Below are positions 45,299 to 57,486 of a stretch of DNA of 64,000 nucleotides, piece after piece. The translations under genes were made by a program, and so were the position numbers. Source of the stretch: Medicago truncatula (taxonomy: Eukaryota > Streptophyta > Magnoliopsida > Fabales > Fabaceae); NCBI RefSeq assembly GCF_003473485.1, contig NC_053048.1, forward strand, positions 44,140,755 to 44,204,754. Direction: 5' to 3'. Every line of letters begins with the position of its first letter. Positions within the stretch are counted from its first letter, which is position 1. Below the pieces are notes generated by a model. The model searched no databases. It saw only the letters and a program-made list of their open reading frames with translations, and was not told where the DNA came from.

Positions 45299-45419
45299 AA
45301 AAACTTCTAGATATCAAAATATTATGGAAAAATGATAGGCGTAGTTTGAGCAAACGAAGCATCCGTGAAGAAGTATAGTGGAAAAATTATAAATATAGCT
45401 CAACCATATTTACTCAATA

Positions 45420-46097
45420 AGCAATGAACTTTCCTTAAAAAAAGAAAAAATGAACTTTGAGTCTAACCGAAGAGATTAAACTTCCGTAACAAAATCATGT
45501 TTGAATTTTGCTAAAAAAAAAAGGTACTCATATTTGGTATCGAATTATATCTCGAAAAACCTAAAAAAAAAAAAAAATCACATTACTTTTAATCCACCTA
45601 AATTTCTTTTATTATAAAATAAAATTGAAAGTAGGTGGCATCATAGCATGAAATGTCCCCATCCAACGTTGGTTTTTATGGCAGCCGTTGGTTTTTTACA
45701 GTTATTTATTTGTCTTGTACTGCAACTAAAATATTAAAAAAAATTGGGCAAAACGTGAACACGTTTATCAACTTATATTATTTCAGTTTATGTTTTTTTT
45801 TTTATGAAATGGTTGTTGATGTCACAGTTACATAAAACTAATAATATTCAACTTGTTATAAGTTAAGGAAAAAGCAATGATATTTGTACATTTCATGAAA
45901 ATTTTAGTGACAATATTGTTTTTCTCTCTTTTTATTGGTTAAAAACAATGGAGAGAGAAAAAAGAAGAGTGAGGATAAGACTATCATGTGAGTATGAAAG
46001 AGAAAATTGTACAAAAGTTGTCACAAATTGGTTGTACAAATATCATTTCTTTAAGAAAAATGTATCATAGATACTTATATATTCGACTTATTGATTT
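45420..46097. other. Intergenic, AT-rich
   Basis: No gene recognised. Confidence 0.5.
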
Positions 46098-46110
46098 GTC
46101 TTCTAACAAA

Positions 46111-46211
46111 TTTTTTTTTTTTCTTTTTGTGGTGGCGTGGCCGGGGTTTGAACCCGAACCTTACATATATTAATGCATTGTCCTTGACAACTGAGCTAAG
46201 CTTACGAGGAC
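46111..46211 (-). mobile_element. tRNA-derived SINE with 13-bp target duplication
   Basis: Minus strand: GTAAGCTTAGCTCAGTTGTC (A box), GGTTCGGGTTCAAACCCCGG (B box region), then an A tail seen as T on plus. The direct repeat GTCTTCTAACAAA lies at 46098-46110 and 46212-46224. This is the cleanest SINE insertion in the window. Confidence 0.85.
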
Positions 46212-46224
46212 GTCTTCTAACAAA

Positions 46225-47150
46225 CTTAAGATGAGAGCCTATAATAATTTCGGAGTTGAAAAACAAAATATGTTATATTTGTAGTGAAAAAAACTTATTT
46301 AAACCTTTTCTTTTCTTTTTTTTTCTTTTCTTTCTCCGGTTATCTTTATGTCTACCAAGTTTTTTTTTTCTCCTTTTCTATTAATATATAATACTCATTT
46401 TAGAAATTTGATATCTGGCTTGTGAGCAAGTAATTTGGAAGATCAATTACATCGTCTTCTAACGAGGTTAACACAAGAATCGCTGGCTTCTGAATGATTC
46501 AAATATGAGACTACACTATCAAACCAACCCTTGATGTAATTTTTATAAATAGTACTTGCTTATAATTGGTCACCTTGAACCGGTAGTGTCAACTTATAGT
46601 ATTTTTAGTTTTGAGGTGAAAATAATTGATTTTTATAACAAATTGAATATAAAATGATTTATATTTAAATATATATTTATGTAAAAGTTTATTCAACAAT
46701 TAATTTAAAGTTAAAATAAATTTTATAAATCAAAGACTACAAATTTCAACTTCAAAAATCGATTCTTCTTCAAATCATCCTAATATAATATAATCAATTC
46801 TACGATCTCTGGTTGAAAATATTGCTCACTTTCTTTTATTTGTTATATGTTTAAGAATCGGTTGCTAACATTGAAAATTTAACTTCCTAAAAAACCACTA
46901 AAAATTCATTCATTATTCAAGACATGCTAAGCCGTCGGAGGCTACTATTGCTGCATCGTGGCAAGTACAGTGTATTTTCTTTGTTTGACAAGAAGCCAGG
47001 AGGTACGGTGTATTTTATTTAATATAGCAATAGGTACAATGAATAGCTTTAAACTATCATTATTATCTTTGGGTCAATTTTTTAATAGAAATGATCTTTG
47101 GGTTAATTTATGATAACATTTAAACAACTCTCTCCCTTGTATTCTTATGT
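46225..47150. other. Intergenic, AT-rich
   Basis: I see no gene in this stretch. Confidence 0.5.
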
Positions 47151-47154
47151 TACT

Positions 47155-47265
47155 GGCTAGAGCTCACATTTAAATGTGAAAAAGTGAGGTGTTCGAGGTT
47201 CGTACATCAACCCCTGCATATAATATACAATATCTCTGTCAACTGAATTAAGCTCACAGAGATTC
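47155..47265 (-). mobile_element. tRNA-derived SINE, degraded
   Basis: Minus strand: TGTGAGCTTAATTCAGTTGA (A box with changes), then TACGAACCTCGAACACC in the B-box region. It resembles the copies at 20217 and 46111 but has lost a clear A tail. Confidence 0.6.
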
Positions 47266-47452
47266 TCTTTATTCTTTTTATCAATAAAAAGAAGATTAAG
47301 ATTATTTTAAAATTGTCATAAAATGGTTGAAAAATATTTATTATTTCTCTTCTATTAAATTTATTGGACAAACTATCATGAACAGTTAGGGGTGATGTAA
47401 ACTATGATAGAAAAAAGACAGCCGTATGCACGATCTATTGTGTTTTTCTTTT

Positions 47453-47791
47453 GGTTTAATTGCAGTTTTGATCCCCCTATTTTCACCATTTTGCAGAAAT
47501 GGTCCCCCTATTTTAAAATTCGACAATTTTGGTCTCTCTATCATATTTTTGAATTATAAATATGTGATGTGATAAATTTTAAATGTCGTGGAATATGATC
47601 TGAAAATGAAAAAAGATTAACATCGATAAAATTGCAACAAAATTCTCTTGAAAACTTCATTTAAAATATATCATATCACAATATTTTAGACAAAAAATTT
47701 GATAGAGGGACCAAAATTGTCCAATTTTAAAATAGGGGGACCAATTTCGCAAAATGATGAAAAGTGGAGGACCAAAACTGCAATTAAGTCT
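47453..47791. mobile_element. Mutator-type MITE, 339 bp, with 9-bp target duplication
   Basis: Long inverted repeats of about 110 bp begin GGTTTAATTGCAGTTTTG and its near complement, with repeated GGTCCCCCTA motifs. The 9-bp duplication TTTTCTTTT lies at 47444-47452 and 47792-47800. There is no coding capacity. Confidence 0.75.
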
Positions 47792-48017
47792 TTTCTTTTT
47801 AACCTTCGAGTATGGCATTCTCTTGAAAAATTCGTATTTTTATAAAGTTTATTAATAACTTGAACCTAATTACATTATTTCTATTGTGTATTTGTAATAT
47901 TTTTAGTTAGGATCCGTTAACATGTGTAAATCCTTTTACTTACACCAAATCTCAACCGTTATTATTAGGGGGATGTATAGGATTAAGATTCAATGGGATT
48001 TTAAAAGACTTTTTAAT

Positions 48018-48170
48018 TATGAAAAAGTCTTGTGGTATTCAATCAAGACTTTTTGCAACTTAAAAAAAGTCTTGTGGTATTCAATCAAGACTCTTTGTCA
48101 TTTTAAAAAAGTCTTGAGGTATTCAATCAAGACTTTTCATTACTTAAAAAAAGTCTTGTGGTATTCAAAA
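48018..48170. repeat. Subterminal tandem repeat, about 48 bp x 3-4
   Basis: The unit AAAAAGTCTTGTGGTATTC plus AATCAAGACT(T/C)TTT repeats three to four times inside the left end of the PIF-like element. Each copy contains the inverted pair AAGTCTTG/CAAGACTT. Subterminal repeats of this kind can be transposase-binding sites. Confidence 0.8.
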
Positions 48171-48299
48171 TCATTCAAATTTCAAAGGATTGTTTAATAA
48201 ATTGAATTTTGATGGATTTTGTAGTATAATTTTAACAAAAAAAAGTCTTTCATGAAAAGATAAGATTTTTTGAGATTGTTTTTCTTTTAAAAGTTACTA

Positions 48300-48420
48300 T
48301 CTCCTTCTTCTCCTTTCTCTCTCTCTCTCTCCCTCCCCCTCCTTATTCTCTCCTTTCTCTCTCCATTCTCTTTCTCTCTCTCTCTCTCTCTCATCCCCCC
48401 TCTCTCCCTCTCTCTATCTC
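48300..48420. repeat. CT-rich microsatellite
   Basis: A pyrimidine-only stretch dominated by CT and CCT units. Confidence 0.85.
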
Positions 48421-49084
48421 ATAAAAAAATAAAAAATTGTATTGAGAATATTATTATAGAGAGTATGTCGTAATCAATGTTCCGCAAATCGAGTGTTGAC
48501 TCTCCGAGATTATCGAGTTTACGTTTTTAGGTACAAAAATCGTGTTAACTCTAAGGTAAACTCGATTTCTGGTAAAATCGGAAGGTTTAACGTGTTTGAC
48601 TGAGTTAACACTCGGTAAACTCGTGTAAACTCGACCGATTTGTAGTGGCTGACACAATATTTTTTTTTTGAAAGATTTGTAAGTGCTGACATAATTTTAA
48701 ATATGTACAATTGAATTTTGTGGCAATAACATTTTTAAAAAATAAAAAATGTGTATTGAGAATAATGTGTTAGTGTTTTTTTAGTCCCTTAAAATCTTAT
48801 AAAATCCATAAAATTCTTAAAATTTGAAAATCAATAGTAAAAGAATTTTTTATTTGTTTTATTTTTCTTTATTCAAACGCTAGAATTTAAAATCTTGAGT
48901 GTATAAAGTCTTTTACATGAAAAGTCTTTTAAAATTCTTTAAAATCTTGAGTTATAAAATCTTTTACATAAAAAGTCTTTTAAAATCTCACAGAATCAAT
49001 ACAATCTCACACAGTCCTTTTAAATCTTAAATTTTTTTTTTTATTAAAATAGTCTTTTAAAATTCTAATCCAATACACCCCTTA

Positions 49085-51215
49085 GTTGATATGATGCCTC
49101 ATATTATGTCCAAACATAAACTTGTAAAGAGAATATGTAGCATATATTTTCTACATGTTGGCTCATGTAGTAGTTTCTTTTCAACATATTTGCCCCCTTC
49201 TTCGCATTAATGGATCCAAATTGTTGTATCTCATGTGAAATCAATTGATATCTCTCGTACTTTATATTAGCAATCTTATTTATACCTTTGTAATTTCTGA
49301 GATCAGATTTGTTTTGAAGAAATTAACAATTAAATTTACACCAGACAAAGCTATTGAGAGAAGAAACAAGGGAGGGAATAGATTGGTAGAGGCCAAATCC
49401 GCCACTGGTAAACTCAGCCACACAGAGATAAGTGGGGGAGAGAAGATGTGCCATCAACGGTGGTGGTGCAAGGAGACGTAACGTAACCATGATTCTTCAA
49501 TTGATATCGTCTAATTTTTATTACGGTAACTTTTTATTTGAAAATTCAAGGATAAATGTTAAAAGACAAATAAATTAGACAGAGGAGAAATCTACAATCT
49601 AGAAAGTTGAGAGTTGACGAGATCTCGTGTGATATTTTTAGTGGATAAATTTAAATCTTTATATGCATATGCATTCGCTTCTCGGTATAGATGAATAATT
49701 TTAAGATAAGTTGTTACAGTCAATTGTAGCCCCACTTTACGGTTGTAACAACTTCATTTCATTCAAGTTTTGTTGTTACACTTTGTGCACTTGAATGATC
49801 TTGTGTAATTGACTTTCTTAAGACTTGCAGTGGTTGATGATGCACGACCTAGACTTGTAATGGCCTTAGACTAGAGATAGGCCCTTGTACCACTTCACCA
49901 TTATAGAAACATGCCAAAAATTCTTGTAATTTGTCTTGGTATGTATTTTAATAAAAGTTTCCTTGTTTTTATTCCTTGTTCTTTATTCTATTACTTTAGT
50001 TCACCATTATGATGGTGAGTAGTCTTCTTCTTTGCCTTAAGATAGTCAAGGATGAACTTTCCATGATCCCTTTCTTTTCTTTTGTCGTGGGACTTCAAAA
50101 TTCTAATATAGCCTCAGTGACAGTGTTTTTAAGAAAACTCAAAGGCAACACCCATTGTTGAAAGACAATGATGCTGCTCAAAATGCAAGGCTAGACAAAT
50201 ATCTTGAAGTAAAAGAATAACCTTAAGAAACGGGTCTTACCAATACAGAAACCATGAGAATATGGGACTATGTTGGTAAAACACACCTTTTGTATCAGAG
50301 AACATATGATACTTTAGAGTTTACCCCATCCTTAGGCAATTATTTCTCATAAAACTAGAAAGGATTGGAATTTAGAATTGTCTATTGTTGTGATGAATTT
50401 CAATGATTCAAAGACAATCTTTTATAAAGAAATAAGGAGATCATGATCAAATAGTGGTTACTACTATTGTGCAAAATAAAATAAAAAGATAGAAGAGAAA
50501 AAAGGGTGGTGCATTTCTAAAATAGCTAATAATATGGGAAACCCACTTTAGAATGCTTTACTATTTGCACCCTTAACTATAAGATAAATACCACCGATTC
50601 ACTAATTCTAAATCACTTAAATACAATAAAGTCAATCTTAAACAAATAAATAAAGCATATATTATAGTAATTTAATTAAAATGGTGGGTGTTGCACTTAC
50701 TATACATTATGAACTCTTAAAATAATTTAACTCCACCAGAATAAATCTTTGCATAAAAAAGTTATCCTTGTCCTTGATTTAACTCTTAAAAAGCATCCAT
50801 GTGATTTTTTTAGCTGGAAAACATTATGATACTTATGTGGGAAATTTAAATATTACTTTAGTTTAAAAAAAAGAGAGAGAATGTTCAGGAATTAAAACCG
50901 ACAAAATTAAACAAAAGTTAAATTAGGATTCTTCATCTACAAGAATTTATTCTGGTATCATAATGTTTAATTCTCTCCTTTAAGAATTCCTTGAGTTTTT
51001 AGATGATCCAAAAACTTTTTTTAAAAAATTTGGTATCAAATGCATGGCTAACTGTTCCGAAAGATCCAATCTCTCATTGTCCATTTGCAGGAGCTCTATT
51101 TAAAATTGTATGGACTAACTTACCAAAACTGACACCGAAAAATCAAACTTGAGACTTTAAAAAAACACACATTTTCCAAACCAACACCATTAGATAACTA
51201 GAAACAACCCCTGTT
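49085..51215. other. Intergenic with unassigned exon-like pieces
   Basis: Around 49340-49480 and 50090-50340 the sequence is less AT-rich and short frames look protein-like, for example TMRIWDYVGKTHLLYQRTYD near 50250. I could not assign them to a family, and stops lie close by. They may be remnants of a gene or mobile element. Confidence 0.35.
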
Positions 51216-51226
51216 GATTAAAAAAA

Positions 51227-51510
51227 GGTTTAATTAAGTTTTTAGTCCTTATAATTATTCACAGTTTTATTTTTAGTCCCTACAAAATAAAATCACACTT
51301 TTTAGTCTCTATAAAATTTTTCATCAGCATTTTTAGTCCTTATAAAATTTTCCATCAACACTTTTAGTCTCTGGCAAAAATTTTCATCAACAGTTTTGGT
51401 CCCTAAAATGTTTAAGGAAAATGTCACAGGGATTAAAAAGTGTGATTTTATTTTATAGGTACTAAAAACAAAACTGTGAATATTTATAGGAACTAAAAAC
51501 TTAATTAACC
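51227..51510. mobile_element. MITE with TTTTTAGTCC motifs, about 285 bp
   Basis: Inverted ends GGTTTAATTAAGTTTTTAGT and GGTTAATTAAGTTTTTAGTT (complement) extend for about 80 bp, including CACAGTTTT and AAAATCACACTTTTTA. The flanks TTAAAAAAA match with one base of slack. A second partial copy of the right end follows at 51520-51592. Confidence 0.7.
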
Positions 51511-51519
51511 TTTAAAAAA

Positions 51520-51592
51520 AATAGTGTGATTTTATTATATAGGTAATAAAAACAAAACTGTGAATATTTATAGAGACTAAAAACTTAATTAA
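51520..51592. repeat. Extra copy of the MITE right end
   Basis: TAGTGTGATTTTATTATATA and on to AAACTTAATTAATTT repeats the right terminal part of the neighbouring MITE in the same orientation. Confidence 0.75.
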
Positions 51593-52091
51593 TTTTGAAA
51601 ACATTAATTGAGTTTGAATGGGTGAAAGAACTTATTGTTACATTTGACCTTCTCAATGCCACTCTGGGTGAAATGGAAACCTCCCCAACAAAGATGATAG
51701 CATCATTTGGTGATGGGTTCTTCAATTTCTACATGTAAAGATGACCAACCCGAAGCTATTATTTTTGTTGAGTTTGAAACCTAAAAGGTATAGTTTTTTT
51801 TTAAACTATAACTTCGGCATCATAACAATCACATTAAGTTCTTTTTTTAATGGAAACAATAATCTGAAATACAAATTTAATTTATTTATTTTTAATCAAA
51901 CTTGTAACAAACTTTCCCTAATTTGTGGATTTTATACTTGAAACTTTTCCTTTTGTGGTTTGATCGTTCTCCTACAATTGATTTAAAAGCAATATTCGTA
52001 ATCACGTCTATATTAGTCATATCCAACTTGTAACAAATTTGAAGCTTCTTCAATCCTCGTCTATTTAAAATGTAAATTATAAATTAAAATT

Positions 52092-52768
52092 GAGAAATGA
52101 TAACTAAACACAAATTTTTGGACACAATTCAGACATCAGGGGTAATTTAGACATTTCAACCTTAAAGCAGGGGCAGTAATGTAAATACACGACATCCATC
52201 TTTTTCCTTTCCTCTTTCTCTTCTTCTATACGTGTGCTTCTCCCTCCATTCTCCTCCCTACCACCATCATCGCCCAGCCCACTGTCGTTCTCGCCATCGT
52301 CTTGCCCCACCGCCGTCCTCACAACCACCATGGTCATCAACAACGACCACCACCAACCCCTCTTCTTCGTGTGGCCTCTCTCTCTCCATTATTCCACCGG
52401 TGGCCTGACCTCCGTCCTCGCAACCATCGCAGTCTTCAACAGTGACCGTCGTCGTCCTCACAACCATCAACCGGCTCGGATCTAGATCTCATACCTCCGG
52501 CGGCCGGCGACAACCTCTTCTCTCCCTCACGCCATTTGAGATTCGCCAAGTTGCCCGCCGTTAGAGTTATGTTCAGGTTATCGTCGGAAATTGACAAAGA
52601 AGAGGGATAGGAGAGAGATGCATAGAGAAGAAAAGACAGAGAGAGTGAGAATTGCAAAGAAGTGGAGAGGAAGAGGGAAAGAAAAAAAGAATTAAAAAAA
52701 AGGGAAATACGGATAATGTTACGGTGTCGAAATTGTGTTTGTAAAACTGTGTTCATGTATCAATCCTC
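52092..52768. mobile_element. Mutator-like element with GC-rich interior (Pack-MULE-like)
   Basis: The ends GAGAAATGATAACTAAACAC and, as complement, GAGGATTGATACATGAACAC are related inverted repeats, with ACACAATT(C/T)(A/C)GACA further in. The 9-bp target duplication ATTAAAATT lies at 52083-52091 and 52769-52777. The interior, 52200-52600, is strongly GC-rich for this region and open on both strands for 60-106 codons, with CCGTCCTC(G/A)CAACCA repeated. That resembles a captured gene segment, but no domain is recognised. Confidence 0.7.
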
Positions 52769-52779
52769 ATTAAAATTAG

Positions 52780-53750
52780 AATATGAAACTAATCATAATT
52801 ATATGTTTTACATGCAGGAACTTCCCCAAAAGCATCATTTATCCACTCTCCCTTGTATTTGTGTGAGTCATTCTCCATAAATATATAAACCTGAGCTCTT
52901 TAATTTTCTGTTTCACGATCTCCTTATAAACAAATTTTCATCATCACATCAATGAGCAATGAACAGAAAAAAAAAAGGATTTAATATTTCAAGATCTCCA
53001 CGTTATGATTAATAACTTGTTTTGCTTTATTTGATTTGTTCCTTTCGCTAATTGCCTGTAAATAATACAAATAGAAATATAGTACTCCACAAAAGCAATG
53101 AAATAGAATAAAAAAACACAAGATTACAATTTATCAAAACTTTTAATACTATCTTGTATTCTTCCTTTTGAGGAATTTTTCTCCATTTCTTGACATTAAA
53201 CGGTGCATTTTGTAGGACAATGTATAATAGAGATCTCAATCACAAAATTTGCAGCTTTTAATCAAACACCGCATTTTTTAAGTCGGAATAACAACATGCA
53301 ATTTTTCAATACTGCTCTTCTTTTTCTTTTTTGCGATACTTAAACCAATAGTTCTTCCTCTTCCAACTTTTTGTGTATTCATTTTTACCCAAAAAGGAAA
53401 TGTAAGAGAGTAATGTGAAATGTTTAAGATAAAAATACAAGAACAAATAATATATGAATGAGAAAAATTAAATTTGAGCAAATCAATTAAGGACATTTTA
53501 TTGTTGATTGATACTGATATTTGAAGAATTGGGAAGTTGTATCTTGGAATCATGATTTATTTTTTTTTGGGAGGGGTGGGGGGTGCCATAACTAAATTTA
53601 GTAAGTGTTTAAGACAATTATGTATGTTTGCATGTGTAAGACTCTTTAACAAAACATGATGCACTAAAGTTATATATAAACAACTAAAAGGGGAAAAACA
53701 AGATGTGCTAGCTTGACAGGTTACCGTTCCACTCCCCATAGAGCATGAAT
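52780..53750. other. Intergenic, AT-rich
   Basis: No gene recognised. A GGGAGGGGTGGGGGG tract lies near 53570. Confidence 0.5.
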
Positions 53751-53756
53751 TCTGCT

Positions 53757-54086
53757 CTCTAACACATTTTGCTCATTTTCAACTGAAATTCAAAAAACAC
53801 CTCTGCGTGAGCTAACTTACTCGGAGATTTACATTAGCGTGAGTTAACTTATGCAGTAGGGTTGGAAATGAGTCGAGTCGAACCGAACCTGCCTGAGCTT
53901 GGCTCGACTCGATAAGAATTGGTTCGGCTCGAAACTCGGCTCGAGTTCGATATGAACTATTTTTTTCAGCTCGAGTTCGGCTCGTTTAAAGTTCACGAAC
54001 AGTTCGGTTCGGCTCGTTAGGTTCAGTTCGGTTGCTCAACTCGTCCAAAAAAAATTATAAAAAAAAAAGATTTAATTTATAGATCT

Positions 54087-54127
<41 letters not shown>

Positions 54128-54655
54128 AAAATTAAATATTGAATTAAAATAAAAGTTCCCACAAGCATGCATATAATAGACATAAATTATATAAAGTTAA
54201 AGGTTGCATAAATACAAAGAAAAATATCTGATACAAGTAACAGAGACAAAAAATCCAACAAAATTCATAATATTCTTTTACTTATAAACTCCAACTGCTC
54301 TTCCCTTCAAGACAAAATTGTATTCAGCGACATTTGCCACATTTGAATTAATTTTTTTTAAAAACTAACTCAAATTGATTTATATATATAATCGACAATC
54401 GAGCCATCTCATGAACCTAATGAGTCGAACTATATGTAGCTCAAGTTCAGCTCATTTAATTAACGAACTTAATTTTCAGCTCAAGTCCAGCTCGTTAGGT
54501 TCATGAACCAAGTTCAACGGATTAAATATCGAATCGAATGTCGAACTATAATCGAGTTGGTTCGGTTCATTGTCAACCCTATGCAGGTGCATTATAGTCA
54601 TTTCAGTTGAAAATGAGCACTTTTTGGTTGGGTGAAGAGCAAAATTTTCATAGAG
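53757..54655. mobile_element. Outer inverted-repeat element split by a hAT-like insertion
   Basis: GCTCATTTTCAACTGAAAT near 53771 and its complement near 54600 (ATTTCAGTTGAAAATGAGC) form inverted ends, and further pieces (TTTTGCTC, CTCT) match outward. Removing 53858-54579 plus one target duplication leaves a short palindromic MITE of about 170 bp. Exact ends are not fixed. Confidence 0.45.
53858..54579. mobile_element. hAT-like MITE with GGCTCG motifs
   Basis: Ends AGGGTTGGAAATGA and, as complement, AGGGTTGACAATGA. The flanks TATGCAGT and TATGCAGG are an 8-bp duplication with one mismatch, as expected for hAT. The left part is packed with variants of GGCTCGAGTTCGGCTCG and GGTTCGGCTCG, and the right part holds their decayed complements. 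An (AT)n run lies at 54098-54124. No transposase is present. Confidence 0.7.
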
Positions 54656-54659
54656 GATA

Positions 54660-57480
54660 ACTCAAGAACAAGATTTGATTATGACAAGTCTCACAGGCAA
54701 AACTCAACGCAGAATCGCAAAATGTAAAATGCAAAACATTACACAACATTGACTTACACTTTTTTTATGAACTCAGTCTCAGAGGCTAATGTAAACCACA
54801 AACCTCTACTAATTTTCATGTCTCATTCATCGTTTATCTAAAAAAAAAAAAAAATTATGATGTATTATGTAAGGGGGTCTTTTTCTCAAACTTGTCCTAA
54901 AACCCATAAAACTCCTCTAAAGATTAATTTATCATTCTCTAAAAAAATTACTCTTTCAATAACTAGAGGAAATCCAAGAGACTTAGACTTTGTTCTTATT
55001 TTTTGAAAGAGTAATTTTTTAACGATAAATTAATCTTTATGATTAATAAATTTTTAATTTTAAAAATATTATAATAATATAGATTAAATTTTAAAAATTC
55101 ATGTAAAATGAAATCATAAAGTCTTCACCTCTCAACATCATCTTTTTCTTCCAATTACTACATCAATTGAGTTTTTCCTATAAGTTTTTCTAACATTGTC
55201 AATCAATTATAATTATTCAATTGTTTTTTTACTTTCATCATATTTAATTAAAAAGTCATATAATAATTGTTTATGATTGATTAACGGTCTAAAAACTTTA
55301 TAAAGATTATTCTCAAAACATTTTCTTCACTGACCAGTGACCAGTGACCATGCGTTTATCCATGCTTTGCTTTGAATTCTCGTTTGATATTTTCGTGTCA
55401 ATATATGACAAATCTTTCAGTTTTAAGAATATTAAAAAAAAATATATCTATTTGGTCAACAAATTAAGTTATAAATATTTTTGGAAATCAATGCCGTACC
55501 TCTCAATAAAAAATGTTAGTTTACATTTCTCATACTACACGTTGCGAGCATGCATGCGACTGAATCATATATGATGCAACTATATACAAAACGACATCAA
55601 ATTATTGCAATCATGTCATATTTTAACTATATATATTTGAGGAAAAAATTGATCTTGAATTCAACGGTTCTTATCTAAGTTGGAGGAATACAATAAAATA
55701 TTTATCAAACAACAACGAAGGACTAAGGTGATCACTCCATCTTTAAAAATGAAAAAAAAAAAAGAGGACTGAGGTCACCCCAAAGACTTTCTTTGTTTAA
55801 AAAATCAAATCCTTTGATTATTATTTTTCCACATAAATAAGCAAGTGTAAGTGTTATTATATTAATTTTCTTCTGATGAAATTATTTTTCTAACCATGAT
55901 CCTCATCTTCTCCCTCTTGGCCCAGAAACTGCTAGCTAATTATATACCATCAAAGCACCCTCTTGCATATATATGATTTAGTTGCATTCTTTCATCTTTT
56001 GTTATGTAATCTTGAGAGACCAAAAGAATAAACTTTTATGGTAAAAGTTGAGAATTTATGGTGAGATTTTAGGATTGAGAAACACATTGAAAACACTCTA
56101 AGGAGTCGTTATCATTGAGTGAGTTGAGAGAAGAAATTAAATTAGAGAAATTGGAGATTGCTTAGAGCAATTAGAAATAATTTATTGATCACTTTAGCAA
56201 CTCTTTTATTCATGGGAAGAGAATGAAAAAATATAGAAATTAGTGTTTGCTCTTGAAAAACTTTTGAAGCTAATTTTTTAAAAAATTTGTATCTCTATGT
56301 AATAACCTATTGATAGTGGATCGAAGAGCTATTTTTAATGACATATGTGGATGAATTAATTAAATTGTACCCGTGTTCGGTTATTTCTATATTCAAAGAG
56401 ATAATATGGTCAAACTATTTTTTACATAAACTATCATAGAGAATTTGTTGAAATTAACTTAATCCGATTTGCATATATACAAACAGAGCTCCACAAAGAG
56501 GAGGGATGGGTTATTTTGTGAAATATCATTTATATTTAAATTATGATACTTATTTATCTCCAAACTTTTATAGGCATGGATATATTTTAATTCATTTTAA
56601 GTCATTAGTCAAATCTTAAAATAAGTGCTAGGAATATTGCCCGTAACATGTGCTTAGATATACACTGTCATGAACTTCCATACTTTACAAAGAACAAAAT
56701 TCTGGATTATTTTTAAAATCATCGATATGAAGAAGATTCAGATTGATCTCCATAAAGTAAACTAAAGTCAAATGCTAAAAACAGCAAGCACCTTTTTTTT
56801 ATTGAAAATAATAACAGCAAGTATTTTGGCAAATAGTACATCGACATGGACTTTAATTCCTCTTTTTTCTATAGATGTATATATTCAAAGTGAAATGTTA
56901 CAAATTGCACATCTTCATTTTACTCACATGACTCACACATCTTACATCGTTACCATTGATTTCCCCGACTTCAATTACAAACAAACAACCATAAACATCT
57001 CATAGTATAAAATATTTGCCGGCACATTATTTAGCACACATGCAGCTTATATTAAAAAAAAAAAAAAACTAGGATATATAAGACAAACATGTTTATTCAT
57101 TTTTTACAATTTTAACTTAGTCTTTGGAATTATTCTCCACTTGTAGTCTAGTTTTCAAACTTAGTTTTGTGTTATAAATTTATAAAACTTGCATCACCTT
57201 ATATTTCAGTAAATATAAAGGCTATCATGATACAAGCGTACAAATTTAAATTTTAACACACAAAACAAGTCTAGATATTAAACTACAAGAGTGAAAAATA
57301 TATATAGCTTAATAACTAAAGATTTAATAAAAATCGAAGAAAAACTTAAATACCATACCGAAAAAGTCTTGGGCGGTATTTTCAATCACAGCATAGACAC
57401 ATGTCATATGCTATGATCGAAGAATAACACCAAGCACAAACATTATTCATAGTATATATTGTACTTAAGTTTTCACCTTA
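54660..57480. other. Intergenic, AT-rich; 3' flank of dirigent copy 5
   Basis: I see no gene or clear repeat in this 2.8-kb stretch, apart from GACCAGTGACCAGTGACCA, a short local repeat near 55330. The right end is presumably the 3' region of the minus-strand dirigent gene. Confidence 0.45.
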
Positions 57481-57486
57481 GAAAAT

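Larger units (their letters stand above)
47968..49081. mobile_element. PIF/Harbinger-like non-autonomous element, 1.1 kb
   Basis: The ends GGGGGATGTATAGGATTA and the complement of the right end, GGGGTGTATTGGATTAG, are related inverted repeats that continue into AATTTTAAAAGACT. TTA lies on both sides (47965-47967 and 49082-49084), the usual PIF/Harbinger target duplication. Inside are a subterminal tandem repeat (48018-48170), a pyrimidine (CT)n stretch (48300-48420) and an ACTCG-rich block (48480-48650). No transposase is present. Confidence 0.65.

Noticed and set aside
48018..48170. CRISPR-like array
   Set aside because: The repeats are imperfect, contiguous and without unique spacers, and they sit inside a plant DNA transposon.
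48454..48710. Small minus-strand ORFs near 48.5 kb
   Set aside because: They translate the ACTCG-rich block inside the PIF-like element and show no protein-family similarity.
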